From NCBI RefSeq assembly GCF_045679555.1, contig NC_092110.1, forward strand, positions 1 through 64,000: DNA of 64,000 bases. The letters are read 5' to 3'. Of the stretch, positions 25,062-35,663 are shown piece by piece. Each line of letters opens with the position of its first letter. The first letter of the stretch is position 1. The notes under the pieces are model-generated. The model worked only from the letters and a program-made list of their open reading frames with translations, made no database searches and had not been told where the DNA came from. The DNA comes from Salvelinus alpinus. Its lineage: Eukaryota; Chordata; Actinopteri; Salmoniformes; Salmonidae. Both the position numbers and the translations under genes were made by a program.

Positions 25062-25265
25062 CAGTTTATTAGTTTTTGACATACACCAGATACAGTGAAA
25101 TGTGATGTTTTACAGGGTCAGCCATAGTAGTATGGCACCCCTGGAGCAAATTAAGGTTAAGTGCCTTGCTCAAGGGCACAGACAGATATTTATTTTACCT
25201 TGTCGTGTATTCGAACCAGCGACCTTTCAGTTACTGGCCCAACGCTCTAACCGCTAGGCTACATA
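25062..25265 (-). repeat. tRNA-derived SINE, near full length
   Basis: On the minus strand a head (TAGCCTAGCGGTTAGAGCG, B box GGTTCGAATAC) is followed by TGCCCTTGAGCAAGGCACTT and CCAGGGGTGCCATACTACTA, ending with a TGTATCTGGTGTATGTC tail. The order is that of a complete short SINE of a salmonid family different from HpaI in its body. Confidence 0.8.
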
Positions 25266-25405
25266 AGAAACACTGGTTTAGATAAGTGTCAAATATATGC
25301 CTCACATTCTTCCTCCAAAGGACCTTTCTATGGAAAGACCAACGTAGCCATTAGCACTTGCCTTCAAACCTCATTCTTACCTTCAAAAGGACCCAGTTTG
25401 GAACC

Positions 25406-25445
25406 CACAGAGAATCCGGTCACTTTCCCGCCACACTCTATGCAT
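25406..25445 (+). repeat. 40-bp exact direct duplicate, copy 2
   Basis: Identical to 21429-21468 over 40 bases. It lies in otherwise unlike sequence. Confidence 0.95.
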
Positions 25446-26314
25446 ATACTCAGTACCTGCCCTGTTCTGTACGTTTCATCTGAGATGTCACTGAATATAC
25501 CTCAGTTGTACTTCTGGTGGAATTGTACAAAAATCGAAAATGACTGGGGTCCCAAGGAACGTATTAAATTCTATACTGTTCCCCTGTTCACTCCTAGTAA
25601 ACAGTAAATCAGCTTGGTCCATAATGGGACTCATTACCATGGGTTTTTAAATCACTGGGTATTCATGCATTCTTTTCCATACCCATTTCTAGGTTTGTCT
25701 CTTGTGGATCCCCTCATCACCATGACTTCAAGGAGGAAGTCATGGAAGTCAATTGTATTATTCATGTCTTTTGGCTTTGTCGTTATTGTTTTGTCTTAAA
25801 TTGGGGAATGTATTCTCTTCCTCCCCCACCACCCTTGAAATAAAAACCGGTCACATCTTTCGGTGTTGTTGTTTGCTGTCATTATCCTAACATTAAGTTG
25901 GTCCAGTGGGTAAGTGTAACAGTAAGAGCATGACACATTGTATTGGGGCTGTTGTTGTAGCTAGACAGTTTTTTGCCTAGGCAGCAAGAATAAACTTCAT
26001 ATTTGACTTATCTAGTGTCATCAATAACAGCAGATCAATATGAGACATGGGAATTGTTCATGTACATTTTTGCTTTTGGTCTGATACCTGCCAGGATGAA
26101 TAGTTTTCTTCCAGATAGCCTGTAATGTGTACCTCATAACCTGAAATAAAATCAACCTACTAATTAAGCATATGGCCATGGACTAACAAAGGACACCAAG
26201 GAAGGTCTTGTTTTCTCCATGGCATTATCGAGACAAACCTGGAAGAAACAACAAAGTTGAGTTCAGTTCCACATTACGCCAGTAGAGGTCATTCGTAACA
26301 GAAAGGAGAGGAAT

Positions 26315-27310
26315 TTAACTTCTCTGGGATAGGTGGCAGTATTTTCACGTCCAGATGAAAAGCGTGTCCAAAGTAACTGCCTGCTACTCCGGCCCAGAAG
26401 CTAAGATATGCATATTGTTAGTAGATTTGGATAGAAAACACTCTGAAGTTTCTAAAACTGTTTGAATCATGTCTGCGAGTATAACAGAACTTATTTGGCA
26501 GGCAAAACCCCGAGGACAAACCATTCATAATTTGTTTGTTTGTTTTTGAGGTCACTCTTTTCAATGGGAATCCAGATTTCTAAGGGACCTTCTTGCAGTT
26601 CCTATCGCTTCCACTGGATGTCAACAGTCTTTAGAAATTGGTTGAGGTTTTTCCTTTGAGAAATGAAGGCAGGCTGTTCAGAATGAGGGTAGAGGGAAGT
26701 GTACTCTTTGTTAGAGGCGCGTGACCTGAAAGCTAGCTACACTTAGTTATCCTCCGGTATTGAACACAGATCATCCCGTCTTAAATTTTATTGATTATTT
26801 CCGTAAAAAAATACCTAAAGTTGTATAACAAAAGTAGTTTGAAATGTTTTGGCAAAGCTTACAGGTAACTTATGAGATATTTTGGAGTCACATTGCGCAA
26901 GTTGGAACCAGTGTTTTTCTGGATCAAACGCGACAAATAAATGGACATTTTGGATACATGGAATTAATCGAACAAAAGGACCATTTGTGATGTTTATGGA
27001 ACATATTGGAGTGCCAACAGAAGAAGCTCGTCAAAGGTAAGGCATGAATTATATCTTTACTTCTGCGTTTTGTGTCGCGCCTGGAGGGTTGAAATAGGAT
27101 AGTTGAAATCGTTTGCTTTCGTCGAAAAGCCTTTTTGAAATCTGACACATTGGCTGGATTCACAACAAGTGTAGCTTTAATTTGGTATCTTGCATGTGTG
27201 ATTTCATGAAAGTTAAATTTTTATAGTAATTTATTTGAATAAGGCGCTCTGCATTGCCACTGGATTTTGACCAGGTGGGACGCGTCCCACATATCCCAGA
27301 GAGGTTTTAA
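26315..27310 (+). mobile_element. TTAA-flanked DNA transposon relic, copy 1 (996 bp)
   Basis: Bounded by TTAA on both sides. The left end CTTCTCTGGGATAGG and the right end CATATCCCAGAGAGGTT are inverted. Its left part matches the elements at 39684 and 35709. No transposase frame is seen, so it is non-autonomous. TTAA duplication is the hallmark of piggyBac-type transposition, although the terminal bases are not the classical CCC, so the superfamily is inferred only from the target site. A splice-donor-like AAAGGTAAGG is present near 27033. Confidence 0.8.
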
Positions 27311-27739
27311 CAGATGATTTTGGTGAAATTGTACTACCATGGCAATCATAGTAGTGTTGATCGATAGCAAGCTATATACCTCAGTGGTTGATAGATGATT
27401 ACATGGCTTTACCACAAATGTATTTATTTGTGTTTACTTTCCATTCAAGGATTGCTCCAGCAGAGGCAACCACGGTAGCCTACTGTTAAGTCTGAAAGAC
27501 GGTGGGTTGCGGTCACATACTCTTGACTGCATAAGGAACGTCAGGGCTAGTTGTGGTCATGCAAATAGCGAGCTGGTATATAATATTATGGACAGAATGG
27601 CAGCTAGCTAGATCAATAAATTTGGTTATCAAAATAACATATTTGAACAATGTCAAATCAAAGTGACTGTAGTGGAGATGTGGGTGAGAGGAGACGAATC
27701 CGCACAAGCGCAGTGGCACAGCCACGAGCTCAGCCATTT

Positions 27740-28137
27740 ATACAGTTTTCACAACTAGCTAACAGGTTTGTGGCTAAATCGCTATGCTAATGCATAAACT
27801 CTCACCATTCCAACCAGTTGCTAAAGTTACCTGACGCTAGCTAGCCAGCCCCGACAGAAGCGCAAAATAATCAATAATATATTTAAAAAGTGATCATTAC
27901 TTATTTATTCAAGTGGCAATTTCAATCAGGCACTGATGTTATCCACCTAAGCAACAAAATAAAACAGAAGCAAAATTGAAGCAGAAGCAACTGACCAGTG
28001 AGAATTCTCAAGCCGTGAGCTTTTTCACACTTTCATGTCACAATCAAAGGCAATCATATGTGTAAAAATACTCACAATAATAAGCTATTTCACACTGAGT
28101 ATTTTTTACATGACACTGGTGTCAGATTGTATCCCAG
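27740..28137 (-). repeat. Dispersed repeat, copy 2 of an inverted pair
   Basis: The reverse complement follows the same block order as 21898-22115: TCATGTAAAAAATACTC, GTGTGAAATAGCT, GTGAAAAAGCTCAC, GGTAACTTTAGCAACTGG and CCTGTTAGCTAGTTGTGAA. It is longer than copy 1 because of insertions in the middle. Confidence 0.6.
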
Positions 28138-28299
28138 CATGCATTTGGAGGGGCATTTAGGTGTAGCGAGACAGACTGTTCATGGGGCTGCATGATCTCT
28201 CAGTTTTATCGCGACTTTAATGGACACGGCCATCTTGACTGGGTATTGTCGCTCGGTTTGAAAGGATAAGGACTGTGTGTTTGTGTTTGAATTTATATC

Positions 28300-28460
28300 C
28301 TTTATTTTACTAAAAATAAGAACAAATTCTTATTTACAATTGTGCTCCGCCCCAATCATGGCCGATTGTTATACAGCCTGGAATTGAACCAGGGTCTGTA
28401 GTGGCGCCTCTAGCACAGAGATGCAGTGCCTTAGACCACTGCGCCACTTGGGAGTCCAAA
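28300..28460 (-). repeat. tRNA-derived SINE fragment, antisense
   Basis: The minus strand reads GTGGCGCAGTGGTCTAAGG, a B box GGTTCAATTCCAGGC, then jumps to an HpaI-type tail (AAATAAGAATTTGTTCTTAT). Head and tail belong to different SINE types, so this is a chimeric or internally deleted copy. Confidence 0.7.
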
Positions 28461-28759
28461 TTTTACTATCCTTGTGGGAACCAGAAGATTAATCTAAACT
28501 CACCCGAATCTTTATGGTCCGTGTTTTCCCACCACAGTTCTTTTTAAGGAGCATTTTCTGAGGGGAAGAAATTAGAAAAAATTATCAGCAAACATCCCTC
28601 TTTAAACTAACTTTATCCCTCAGCATACTGTCCCATGTCTTACTGAAACATTTCAAAACACACCTGAATAATAATAACTATAATAAATAATGAATTGATT
28701 TGTATACCCCATTTCATACAAAGAATGCAGCTTAAACTGCATACATAGAGGGCAGTTTA

Positions 28760-28846
28760 CAGTGCCTTGCAAAAGTATTCACCCCCACAGGCGTTTTTCC
28801 AAATAGGAAAAATGACAAGGGGGGTGAATACTTTCGCAAGCCACTG
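28760..28846. mobile_element. 87-bp MITE derived from a Tc1 family
   Basis: Almost a perfect hairpin: left arm CAGTGCCTTGCAAAAGTATT and its inverse on the right, with TA on both sides (28758-28759, 28847-28848). The arms match the ends of the Tc1 element that starts 252 bp downstream at 29098. Confidence 0.93.
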
Positions 28847-29097
28847 TATTCCTCCGAGAGCAGCCAATGGGTTTCATTGACAATTAGAAGTAAATTCATA
28901 TTCGATGATGTCACAGCAACTGACCACTGTGAGTCAAATAAGAATTATAAATCAAGAAAGTGACGAAAGTGCAGCTGCTGCTAAACCAAACAAGGCAGTC
29001 AACAAAGCGTATAATATCCTGTCAAAGACTACTTCCCAGTCCAAGTTAGAACGTAAATGCCAGACTCCTGCTGTTGTGGAGGGAGGTAGATTTGGTA

Positions 29098-30662
29098 CAG
29101 TGGCTTGCGAAAGTATTCACCCCCTTGTCATTTTTCCTATTTTGTTGCCTTACAACTGGAATTAAAATCAATTTTTGGGGGGTTTGTGTCATTTGATTTA
29201 AACATGCCTACCACTGCAAAATATTTTATTGTGAAACAAACAACAAATAAGACAAAAAAACTGAACTTGAGCGTGCATAACTATTCAACCCCTCAAAGTC
29301 AATACTTTGTAGAACCACCATTTGCAGTAATTACAGCTGCAAGTCTCTTGGGGTATGTCTCTATAAGCTTGGCACATCTAGCCACTGGGATTTTTGCCCA
29401 TTCTTCAAGGCAAAACTGCTCTAGCTCCTTCAAGTCGGATGGGTTCCGCTGGTGTACAGCAATCTTTAAGTCATACCGCAGGTTCTCAATTGGATTGAGG
29501 TCTGGGCTCTGACTAGGCCATTCCAAGACATTTAAGTGTTTCCCCTTAAACCACTCGAGTGTTGCTTTAGCAGTATGCTTAGGGTCATTGTCCTGCTGGA
29601 AGATAAACCTCCGTCCCAGTCTCAAATCTCTGGAAGACAAACAGGTTTCCCTCAAGAATTTCCCTGTATTTAGCGACATCCATCATTTCTTAAATTCTGA
29701 CCAGTTTCCCAGTCCCTGCTGATGAAAAACATCCCCACAGCATGATGGCGCCAACACCATGCTTCACTGTGGAGATGGTGTTCTCGGGGTGATGAGAGGT
29801 GTTGGGTTTGTGCCAGACATTTTTCTTGATGGCCAAAACCTCAATTTTTGTCTCATCTGACCAGAGTACCTTCTTCCATATGTTAGGGGAGTCTCCCACA
29901 TGCCTTTTGGCGAACACCAAATGTGCTTTCTTATATATTTTTTTAAGCAATGGCTTTTTTTCTGGCCACTCTTCTGTAAAGCCCAGCTGTGGACACTCCA
30001 ATCTTCGCTGTGGAGCTTTGCAGCTCCTTCAGTGTTATCTTTGATCTCTTTGTTGCCTCTAAGATTAATACCCTCCTTGCCTGGTCCGTGAGTTTTGGTG
30101 GGCAGCCCTCTCTTGGCAGGTTTGTTGTGGTGCCATATTCTTAAAAAAAATTAATAAATTATTTAAAATGGTACTCCTTGGGATGGTCAAAGTTTTGGAT
30201 ATTTTTTTTTAGAACCCAAACCTGATCTGTACTTCTCCACAACTTTGTCCCTGACCTGTTTGGAGAGCTCCTTGGTCTTCATGGTGCCGCTTTCTTGGTG
30301 GTGCCCTTTGCTCAGTGGTGTTGCAGACTCTGGGGCATTTCGGAACAGGTGTATATATACACTGAGATCATGTGACACTTCAATAAAGTCCACCTGTGTG
30401 CAATCTAATTATGTGACTTCTGAAGGTAATTGGTTGCACCAGATCGTATTTAGTGGCTTCATTGCAAAGTGGGTGAATACATGTGCACGCACCACTTTTC
30501 TGTTTTTAAACAAGTAATTTTTTTCATTTCACTTCAGCAATTTGGACTTTTTTGTGTATGTCCATTACATGAAATCCAAATGAAAATCCATTTAAATAAC
30601 AGGTTGTAATGCAAAAAAATTGGAAAAACGCCAAGGGGGATGAATAGTTTTGCAAGGTACAG
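29098..30662 (-). mobile_element. Tc1-like element, full length but decayed
   Basis: The left end CAGTGGCTTGCGAAAGTATT follows TA at 29096-29097. The right end reads TTGCAAGGTACAG before TA at 30663-30664, slightly mutated. Length is 1565 bp. The transposase on the minus strand has frameshifts and an insertion of AT-rich sequence near 30140-30160. Confidence 0.92.
29299..30282 (-). pseudogene. Tc1 transposase pseudogene, catalytic triad still readable
   Basis: The ATG at 30282 opens with MKTKELSKQVRDKVVEKY, then stops. The middle block (29690-30001) keeps [11 protein letters not shown] and [19 protein letters not shown]. The last block (29299-29679), in another frame, keeps [12 protein letters not shown] and [12 protein letters not shown]. 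So all three catalytic residues survive, spread over at least three frames, with Trp replaced by Arg after PIENL. It is not translatable as one protein. Confidence 0.9.
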
Positions 30663-30664
30663 TA

Positions 30665-32804
30665 TGGACCTCACATGCCCAACCCCCCCTAACCTTCCCA
30701 ACAATGTTTGTACAGTCCGTTTAGTAGTTGAAAGTTCGGTGATCATTTAATAGCTCTTAAAATGTGCTCTGTATCGTCCCTGAAACTGTATATGCATCTG
30801 TCATTTGAGGACAGATATTCCGATTTTTTTCGAGGCGCACAGTTATGAACTTAATGCATATCTGACAGACCAATCATTTGTGGCCAGCCAGGCAAAAAAG
30901 ACATCTGCCACATAAACTGTTTGCTTTGACAATCGTTTCCTACACACAATGGGTCGTGGCACATCTGAGCAATTGGGTTCGGATTACCGTGAGCACGGTG
31001 GATTAGTAGTAGAGACAAAACAACCGTGTGACCCTTTTGACCCGTTTAAGAATATTACAAGATTATTTTTATTAAACCTTTAACTAGGCAAGCCAGTTAA
31101 GAACAAATTCTTATTTACAATGATGGCCTAGGAACAGTGGGTTAACTGCCTTGTTCAGGGGCAGAACGACAGATTTTTATCTTGTCAGGTAAATGACTGT
31201 ACATTGTCACACTTATGTTGTATGCTGATTTTAGACTATCACGTTTGCTTCTCGCTCAACTACTTAACTGCATCCTTGACAATAGCAAACCCTCTAAATT
31301 GCTTCTCCTTTTATTTTAGCAGCCTATTGCAAAGGTGCTACTACTATTAGTCGTTGAGGTGTTTGGATTCATGGTATGTCCTAGCACCGTGCACTGGCAT
31401 TACCATTACTTTCCTTTAAAGAGTTGTGTTAAGTGTTTAAATCTTATGTTGCAGTTCAGCCATCTTTCCAGCTGTCGGCAAGTGACTACAATGTCCTTGA
31501 TTTGGTGCAGAATTGTAGCATAGTGGGAGTGGGGGGCTCTAGTTCCAAATTTCGGGAAACATAGTTGCAAAATGTACTCTAGGTTCTTCTAATGGAGAAA
31601 GTGCTGTCCACTAAAATAGTTTGTGAGAAAGAACAGAGAAAGGTTGAGATGCAGGAAATTACTTTTTACAGTTCAGACATGAAAGGCAAAACAGAGGTAG
31701 AGAACATTTGATATGAAGGATGGAGAAGTCGAGACATTTGTTTAGATTGATAATTTGGAGTCTCCAAGAACACATCCCAAATGGCACCCCGTTCCCTATA
31801 CAGTACGTTACTTCTGACCAGGTTTCATAGGGACGCACACTTGGAGTTGCCCAGAAAAGGGTTAATGGGAGAGTATTGTCTGGCAGCTACCTCTGAAGAT
31901 CCCCCTATTGTTTTCCCTCCAGCACCTCCCATTCCACTTGACTGAGCTTACATACACACATAAAGATGTAGAAACACACACGGACACACACTCAGATGCC
32001 GATCAGACAGAAACACACACAACCTCATCCTTTCCTTTTATTTCCCCTAGCCCCTGTCACTGCTGCTCGCTGTCTCTCATCTGTTCCCTTTTCCAAAAAC
32101 ACCCATGGACATATGGACCCCTCAAATCCTCCCCTACACACAGACGCATACACACACTTCCAATATCATAGTCTGTGCCAATGTGGCTATTGGATTTTAA
32201 CGATCACTGGACCAGCTTCTCTGTGACTCATTAGTCATTGTCGTTTTCTGTTGTTTATTTAATCCTCTCCTTCTGCCTTGCTGGCTTTTGTGAGAAACGA
32301 GGGCAGACATCTGCCGTCCGTGCCTCCCTCATCTCTCCGGACCACCGAGGTGGCAAGCGCCCGGCCATGGATTGTGTGGGTGTGTGTGTGCACGAGAGCA
32401 ACGCTATTGTGTCCCTTTACCTAATCCCAAACTCAATGTAATGAAGCATAGTCTACAGTCTGGCTGGTGGTACAAGGCTACCCTAAAGTAAAGCCTAGTT
32501 CTTCAGTGTACTTAATACAGTTTGAGTGATATAACATACTCACACAACTTTGTTGGTCAATTGTCCTTTGTGAAAACCTTCATCAGTTAAATTTAGGTAA
32601 TGCTTTACTTGAACCCATAACAGATGTGGTTGAGAAAAATATAAAAAAATACACTTGAGTCATCTTGGAAGATCTGGAGGTGTGGTCCACTGACTCCATA
32701 CCCAAACAAGAGTTGTTAACATGGCATCATCGGCAAACAAAGAAAAATAATGCCCCTTCGATGAACCTTTAGTCCATCCAAATATGATATAAAACAAACA
32801 GGAA
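30665..32804. other. Intron-like or intergenic DNA, no gene seen
   Basis: Contains an antisense HpaI SINE (31065-31188) and one arm of a foldback repeat near 31768-31841 (CATCCCAAATGGCACCCCG). Around 31920-32160 it is rich in ACACAC. Nothing coding is supported. Confidence 0.4.
31065..31188 (-). repeat. HpaI-type SINE, 3' part, antisense
   Basis: On the minus strand it reads CTGACAAGATAAAAATCTGT, CTGCCCCTGAACAAGGCAG, GTTAACCCACTGTTCC (the HpaI site), AATAAGAATTTGTTCTTAAC and a TTTAATAA-type tail. The tRNA head is missing. This copy keeps an unoccupied CAGTTAAGAAC site that is split by a transposon in the copy at 35664-36314. Confidence 0.9.
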
Positions 32805-33572
32805 AGTAAGATTGGATGTACAACACCCTGTCGTTCTCAACTAACATCAAGGCGGTGACCCGTTCCTGTAGGTTCATGCTCTACAACATTCGCAGAGTAC
32901 GACCCTGCCTCACGCAGGAAGCGGCGCAGGTCCTAATCCAGGCACTTGTCATCTCCCGTCTGGATTACTGCAACTCGCTGTTGGCTGGGCTCCCTGCCTG
33001 TGCCATTAAACCCCTACAACTCATCCAGAACGCCGCAGCCCGTCTGGTGTTCAACTTTCCCAAGTTCTCTCACGTCACCCCGCTCCTCCGCTCTCTCCAC
33101 TGGCTTCCAGTTGAAGCTCGCATCCGCTACAAGACCATGGTGCTTGCCTACGGAGCTGTGAGGGGAACGGCACATCCGTACCTTCAGGCTCTGATCAGGC
33201 CCTACACCCAAACAAGGGCACTGCGTTCATCCACCTCTGGCCTGCTCGCCTCCCTACCTCTGAGGAAGTACAGTTCCCGCTCAGCCCAGTCAAAACTGTT
33301 CGCTGCTCTGGCACCCCAATGGTGGAACAAACTCCCTCACGACGCCAGGTCAGCGGAGTCAATCACCACCTTCCGGAGATACCTGAAACCCCACCTCTTT
33401 AAGGAATACCTAGGATAGGATAAAGTAATCCTTCTAACCCCCCCCCCCCCTTAAAAGAGTTAGATGCACTATTGTAAAGTGGTTGTTCCACTGGATATCA
33501 TAAGGTGAATGCACCAATTTGTAAGTCGCTCTGGATAAGAGCGTCTGCTAAATGACTTAAATGTAAATGTAG
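32805..33572 (+). mobile_element. 5'-truncated L2/CR1-like LINE
   Basis: A reverse transcriptase C-terminal frame (32816-33418) is followed by a 3' tail ending TAAGTCGCTCTGGATAAGAG and GTCTGCTAAATGAC. That tail is shared by many fish LINEs and their SINEs. Truncation at the 5' end is typical of LINE insertion. Confidence 0.88.
32816..33418 (+). pseudogene. LINE reverse transcriptase, C-terminal domain only
   Basis: An open frame of about 200 codons: SRLDYCNSLLAGLP, LQLIQNAAARLVF, LHWLPVEARIRYKTMVLAYG and a closing WWNKLPHDARSAESITTFRR. These are the conserved C-terminal blocks after the polymerase palm in L2/CR1-like elements. Endonuclease and polymerase motifs are missing because the copy is 5'-truncated. 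The frame being open suggests a rather young insertion. It is not expected to give an active protein. Confidence 0.88.
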
Positions 33573-34195
33573 TCTACAGGGAACAGATGGCATTCCACAA
33601 TAGGTTTTACACCTAACTTTTTGGGAGGGAGCTGTAGTTAGCATGGCTAATTGCGCGAGGCCTCAGTTCGCATTGAAAACTAGCATACCAAAATAATAAA
33701 TGTATAAAATCCCAAAGGGAAATGGGTTGTTCCGCGAGTGCCTTTTATGTCCCTCAAACATTGTGTGTAAGTTTTGATAAAGCACTTAATTTAACAGTTG
33801 GATAACCTACATCTACACTCTGACTCAAACTAAAGTAAAACATGTTAAAAATTCAAATAGCAGTGTGTTTACATGTCAATAACTGTATTTCTTTCTCAAA
33901 TCACCCCTTTTTGGAATATCCCATGTCACGTTCGTCCAACTTCTGGGAAGATTTAACCCCAAGATTTGCACCATTTTAAAGCCCTAGTTATTTTGTTACT
34001 TTGGGAAAGATATTTTCAATTGTACTTATTTAATGTGATTAATTTACATTTAGTCCTTCAGGTTTAAGGTCAACGCTGTAATATGAACTGAACTTTCGTT
34101 TCAACATGGTAAAATTATTTATTTCTATTTAAAAGAAACATTGAACATCTAATAGTCAAGCAGGTGAGCTGGTTCGACTTTTTATATACAGAATA
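33573..34195. other. AT-rich single-copy stretch, no gene seen
   Basis: No recognised repeat and no exon-like block. Confidence 0.4.
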
Positions 34196-34472
34196 TACAG
34201 TTTAAGTCGGAAGTTTACATACACCTTAGCCAAATACATTTAAACTCAGTTTTTCACAATTCCTGACATTTAATCCTAGTAAAAATTCCCTGTCTTAGGT
34301 CAGTTAGGATCACCACTTTATTTTAAGAATGTTAAATGTCAGAATAATAGTAGAGAGAATTATTTATTTCAGCTTTAATTTCTTTCATCACAATCCCAGT
34401 GGGTCAGAAGTTTACATACACTCAATTAGTATTTGGTAGCATTTCCTTTAAAATTTTTAACTTGGGTCAAAC

Positions 34473-34563
34473 ATTTACATTACATTTACATTTAAGTCAT
34501 TTAGCAGACGCTCTTATCCAGAGCGACTTACAAATTGGAAAGTTCATACATATTCATCCTTCA
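34473..34563 (-). repeat. LINE/SINE tail-only insertion inside a Tc1 element
   Basis: The minus strand carries TAAGTCGCTCTGGATAAGAG and GTCTGCTAAATGAC, the same tail as the LINE at 32805-33572. The sibling Tc1 element at 59944 reads straight through the site (GGTCAAACG to GGGTAGCC), which defines the insertion. No body accompanies the tail. Confidence 0.8.
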
Positions 34564-35000
34564 GGTAGCCTTCCACAAGCTTCCCACAATAAGTTGGGTG
34601 AATTTTGGCCTATTCCTCCTGACAGAGCTGGTGTAACAGTCAGGTTTGCAGGCCTCCTTGCTCGCACACGCTTTTTCAGTTCTGCCCACAAATTTTCTAT
34701 AGGATTGAGGTCAAGGCTTTGTGATGGCCACTCCAATACCTTGACTTTGTTGTCCTAAAGCCATTTTGCCGCAACTTTGGAAGTATGCTTGGGGTCATTG
34801 TCCATTTGGAAGACCCATTTGCGACCAAGCTTTAGCTTCCTGACTGATGTCTTGAGATGTTGCTTCAATATATCCACATAATTCACTTCAGGTGTTTGGA
34901 AATTGCTCCCAAAGATGAACCAGACATGAAGGTCTACAATTTCTCTTGAGGTCTTGGCTGATTTCTTTTGATTTTCCCATGATGTCAAGCAAAGAGGCAC
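34560..35000 (-). pseudogene. Tc1 transposase pseudogene with a central deletion
   Basis: The N-terminal part ([11 protein letters not shown], near 34960) is joined to YVDILKQHLKTS and GRKWVFQMDNDPKHTSK, so most of the DNA-binding domain and the first catalytic Asp are deleted. The last part, [20 protein letters not shown], is in a further frame after a stop. Asp244 and Glu279 equivalents remain. Confidence 0.88.
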
Positions 35001-35663
35001 TGAGTTTGAAGGTAGGCCTTGAAATACATCCACAGGTACACCTCCAATTGACTCAAATTATGTCAATTAGCCTAACAGAAGCTTATAAAGCCATGACATC
35101 ATTTTCTGGAATTTTCCAAGCTATTTAAAGGCACAGTCAACTTAGTGTATGTAAACTTCTGACCCACTGGAATTGTGATACAGTGAAATAATCTGTCTGT
35201 AAACAATTGTTGGAAAAATGACTTGTGTCATGAACAAAGTAGATGTCCTAACCGACTTGCCAAATCTATAGTTTGTTAACAAGAAATTTGTGGAGTGGTT
35301 GGAAAAACGAGTTTTAATGACTCCAACCTAAGTGTATGTAAACTTCCGACTTCAACTGTGTACGTACATACATACATTTTACCCCTTTTCTCCCCAATTG
35401 GTAGTTACAGTCTTGCCCCATCACTGCAACTCCCGTACAAGAGCCATGCGTCCTCTGGAAAACGACCGGCCAAGCCGCACTGCTTCTTGACACACTGCTC
35501 ACTTAACGCGGAAGCCAGCCGGCGGAAACACTGTACACATGGCGACTGTCAGTATGGATGCGCCCGGCCAGCCACAGGAGTCACTAGAGCGCGACGGGAT
35601 AAGGACATCCCGGCAGGCCAAACCCTCCCCTAACCCGGACGACGCTGAGCCAATTGTGCGCTG

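Larger units (their letters stand above)
27311..28757. other. Repeat-poor stretch containing the inverted partner repeat
   Basis: No gene is supported. It holds the inverted repeat partner at about 27740-28137 and an antisense SINE at 28300-28460. The rest shows no feature. Confidence 0.4.
34198..35358 (-). mobile_element. Sleeping Beauty-like Tc1 element, internally deleted
   Basis: Ends CAGTTTAAGTCGGAAGTTTA and its inverse (TTCCGACTTCAACTG). TA precedes the left end at 34196-34197; the right TA has changed to TG. The inner direct repeat GTGGGTCAGAAGTTTACATA is near 34400, its inverse near 35150. The transposase lacks its middle. A 91-bp LINE-tail insertion lies at 34473-34563. Confidence 0.92.

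Noticed and set aside
27513..27737. 74-codon minus-strand frame starting in the ATGGC block
   Set aside because: The partner copy near 22120 stops after about 18 codons and the sequences diverge, so coding is not supported without transcripts.
35295..35633. 112-codon frame overlapping a SINE
   Set aside because: Lies across a transposon end and SINE sequence; composition comes from the repeat.
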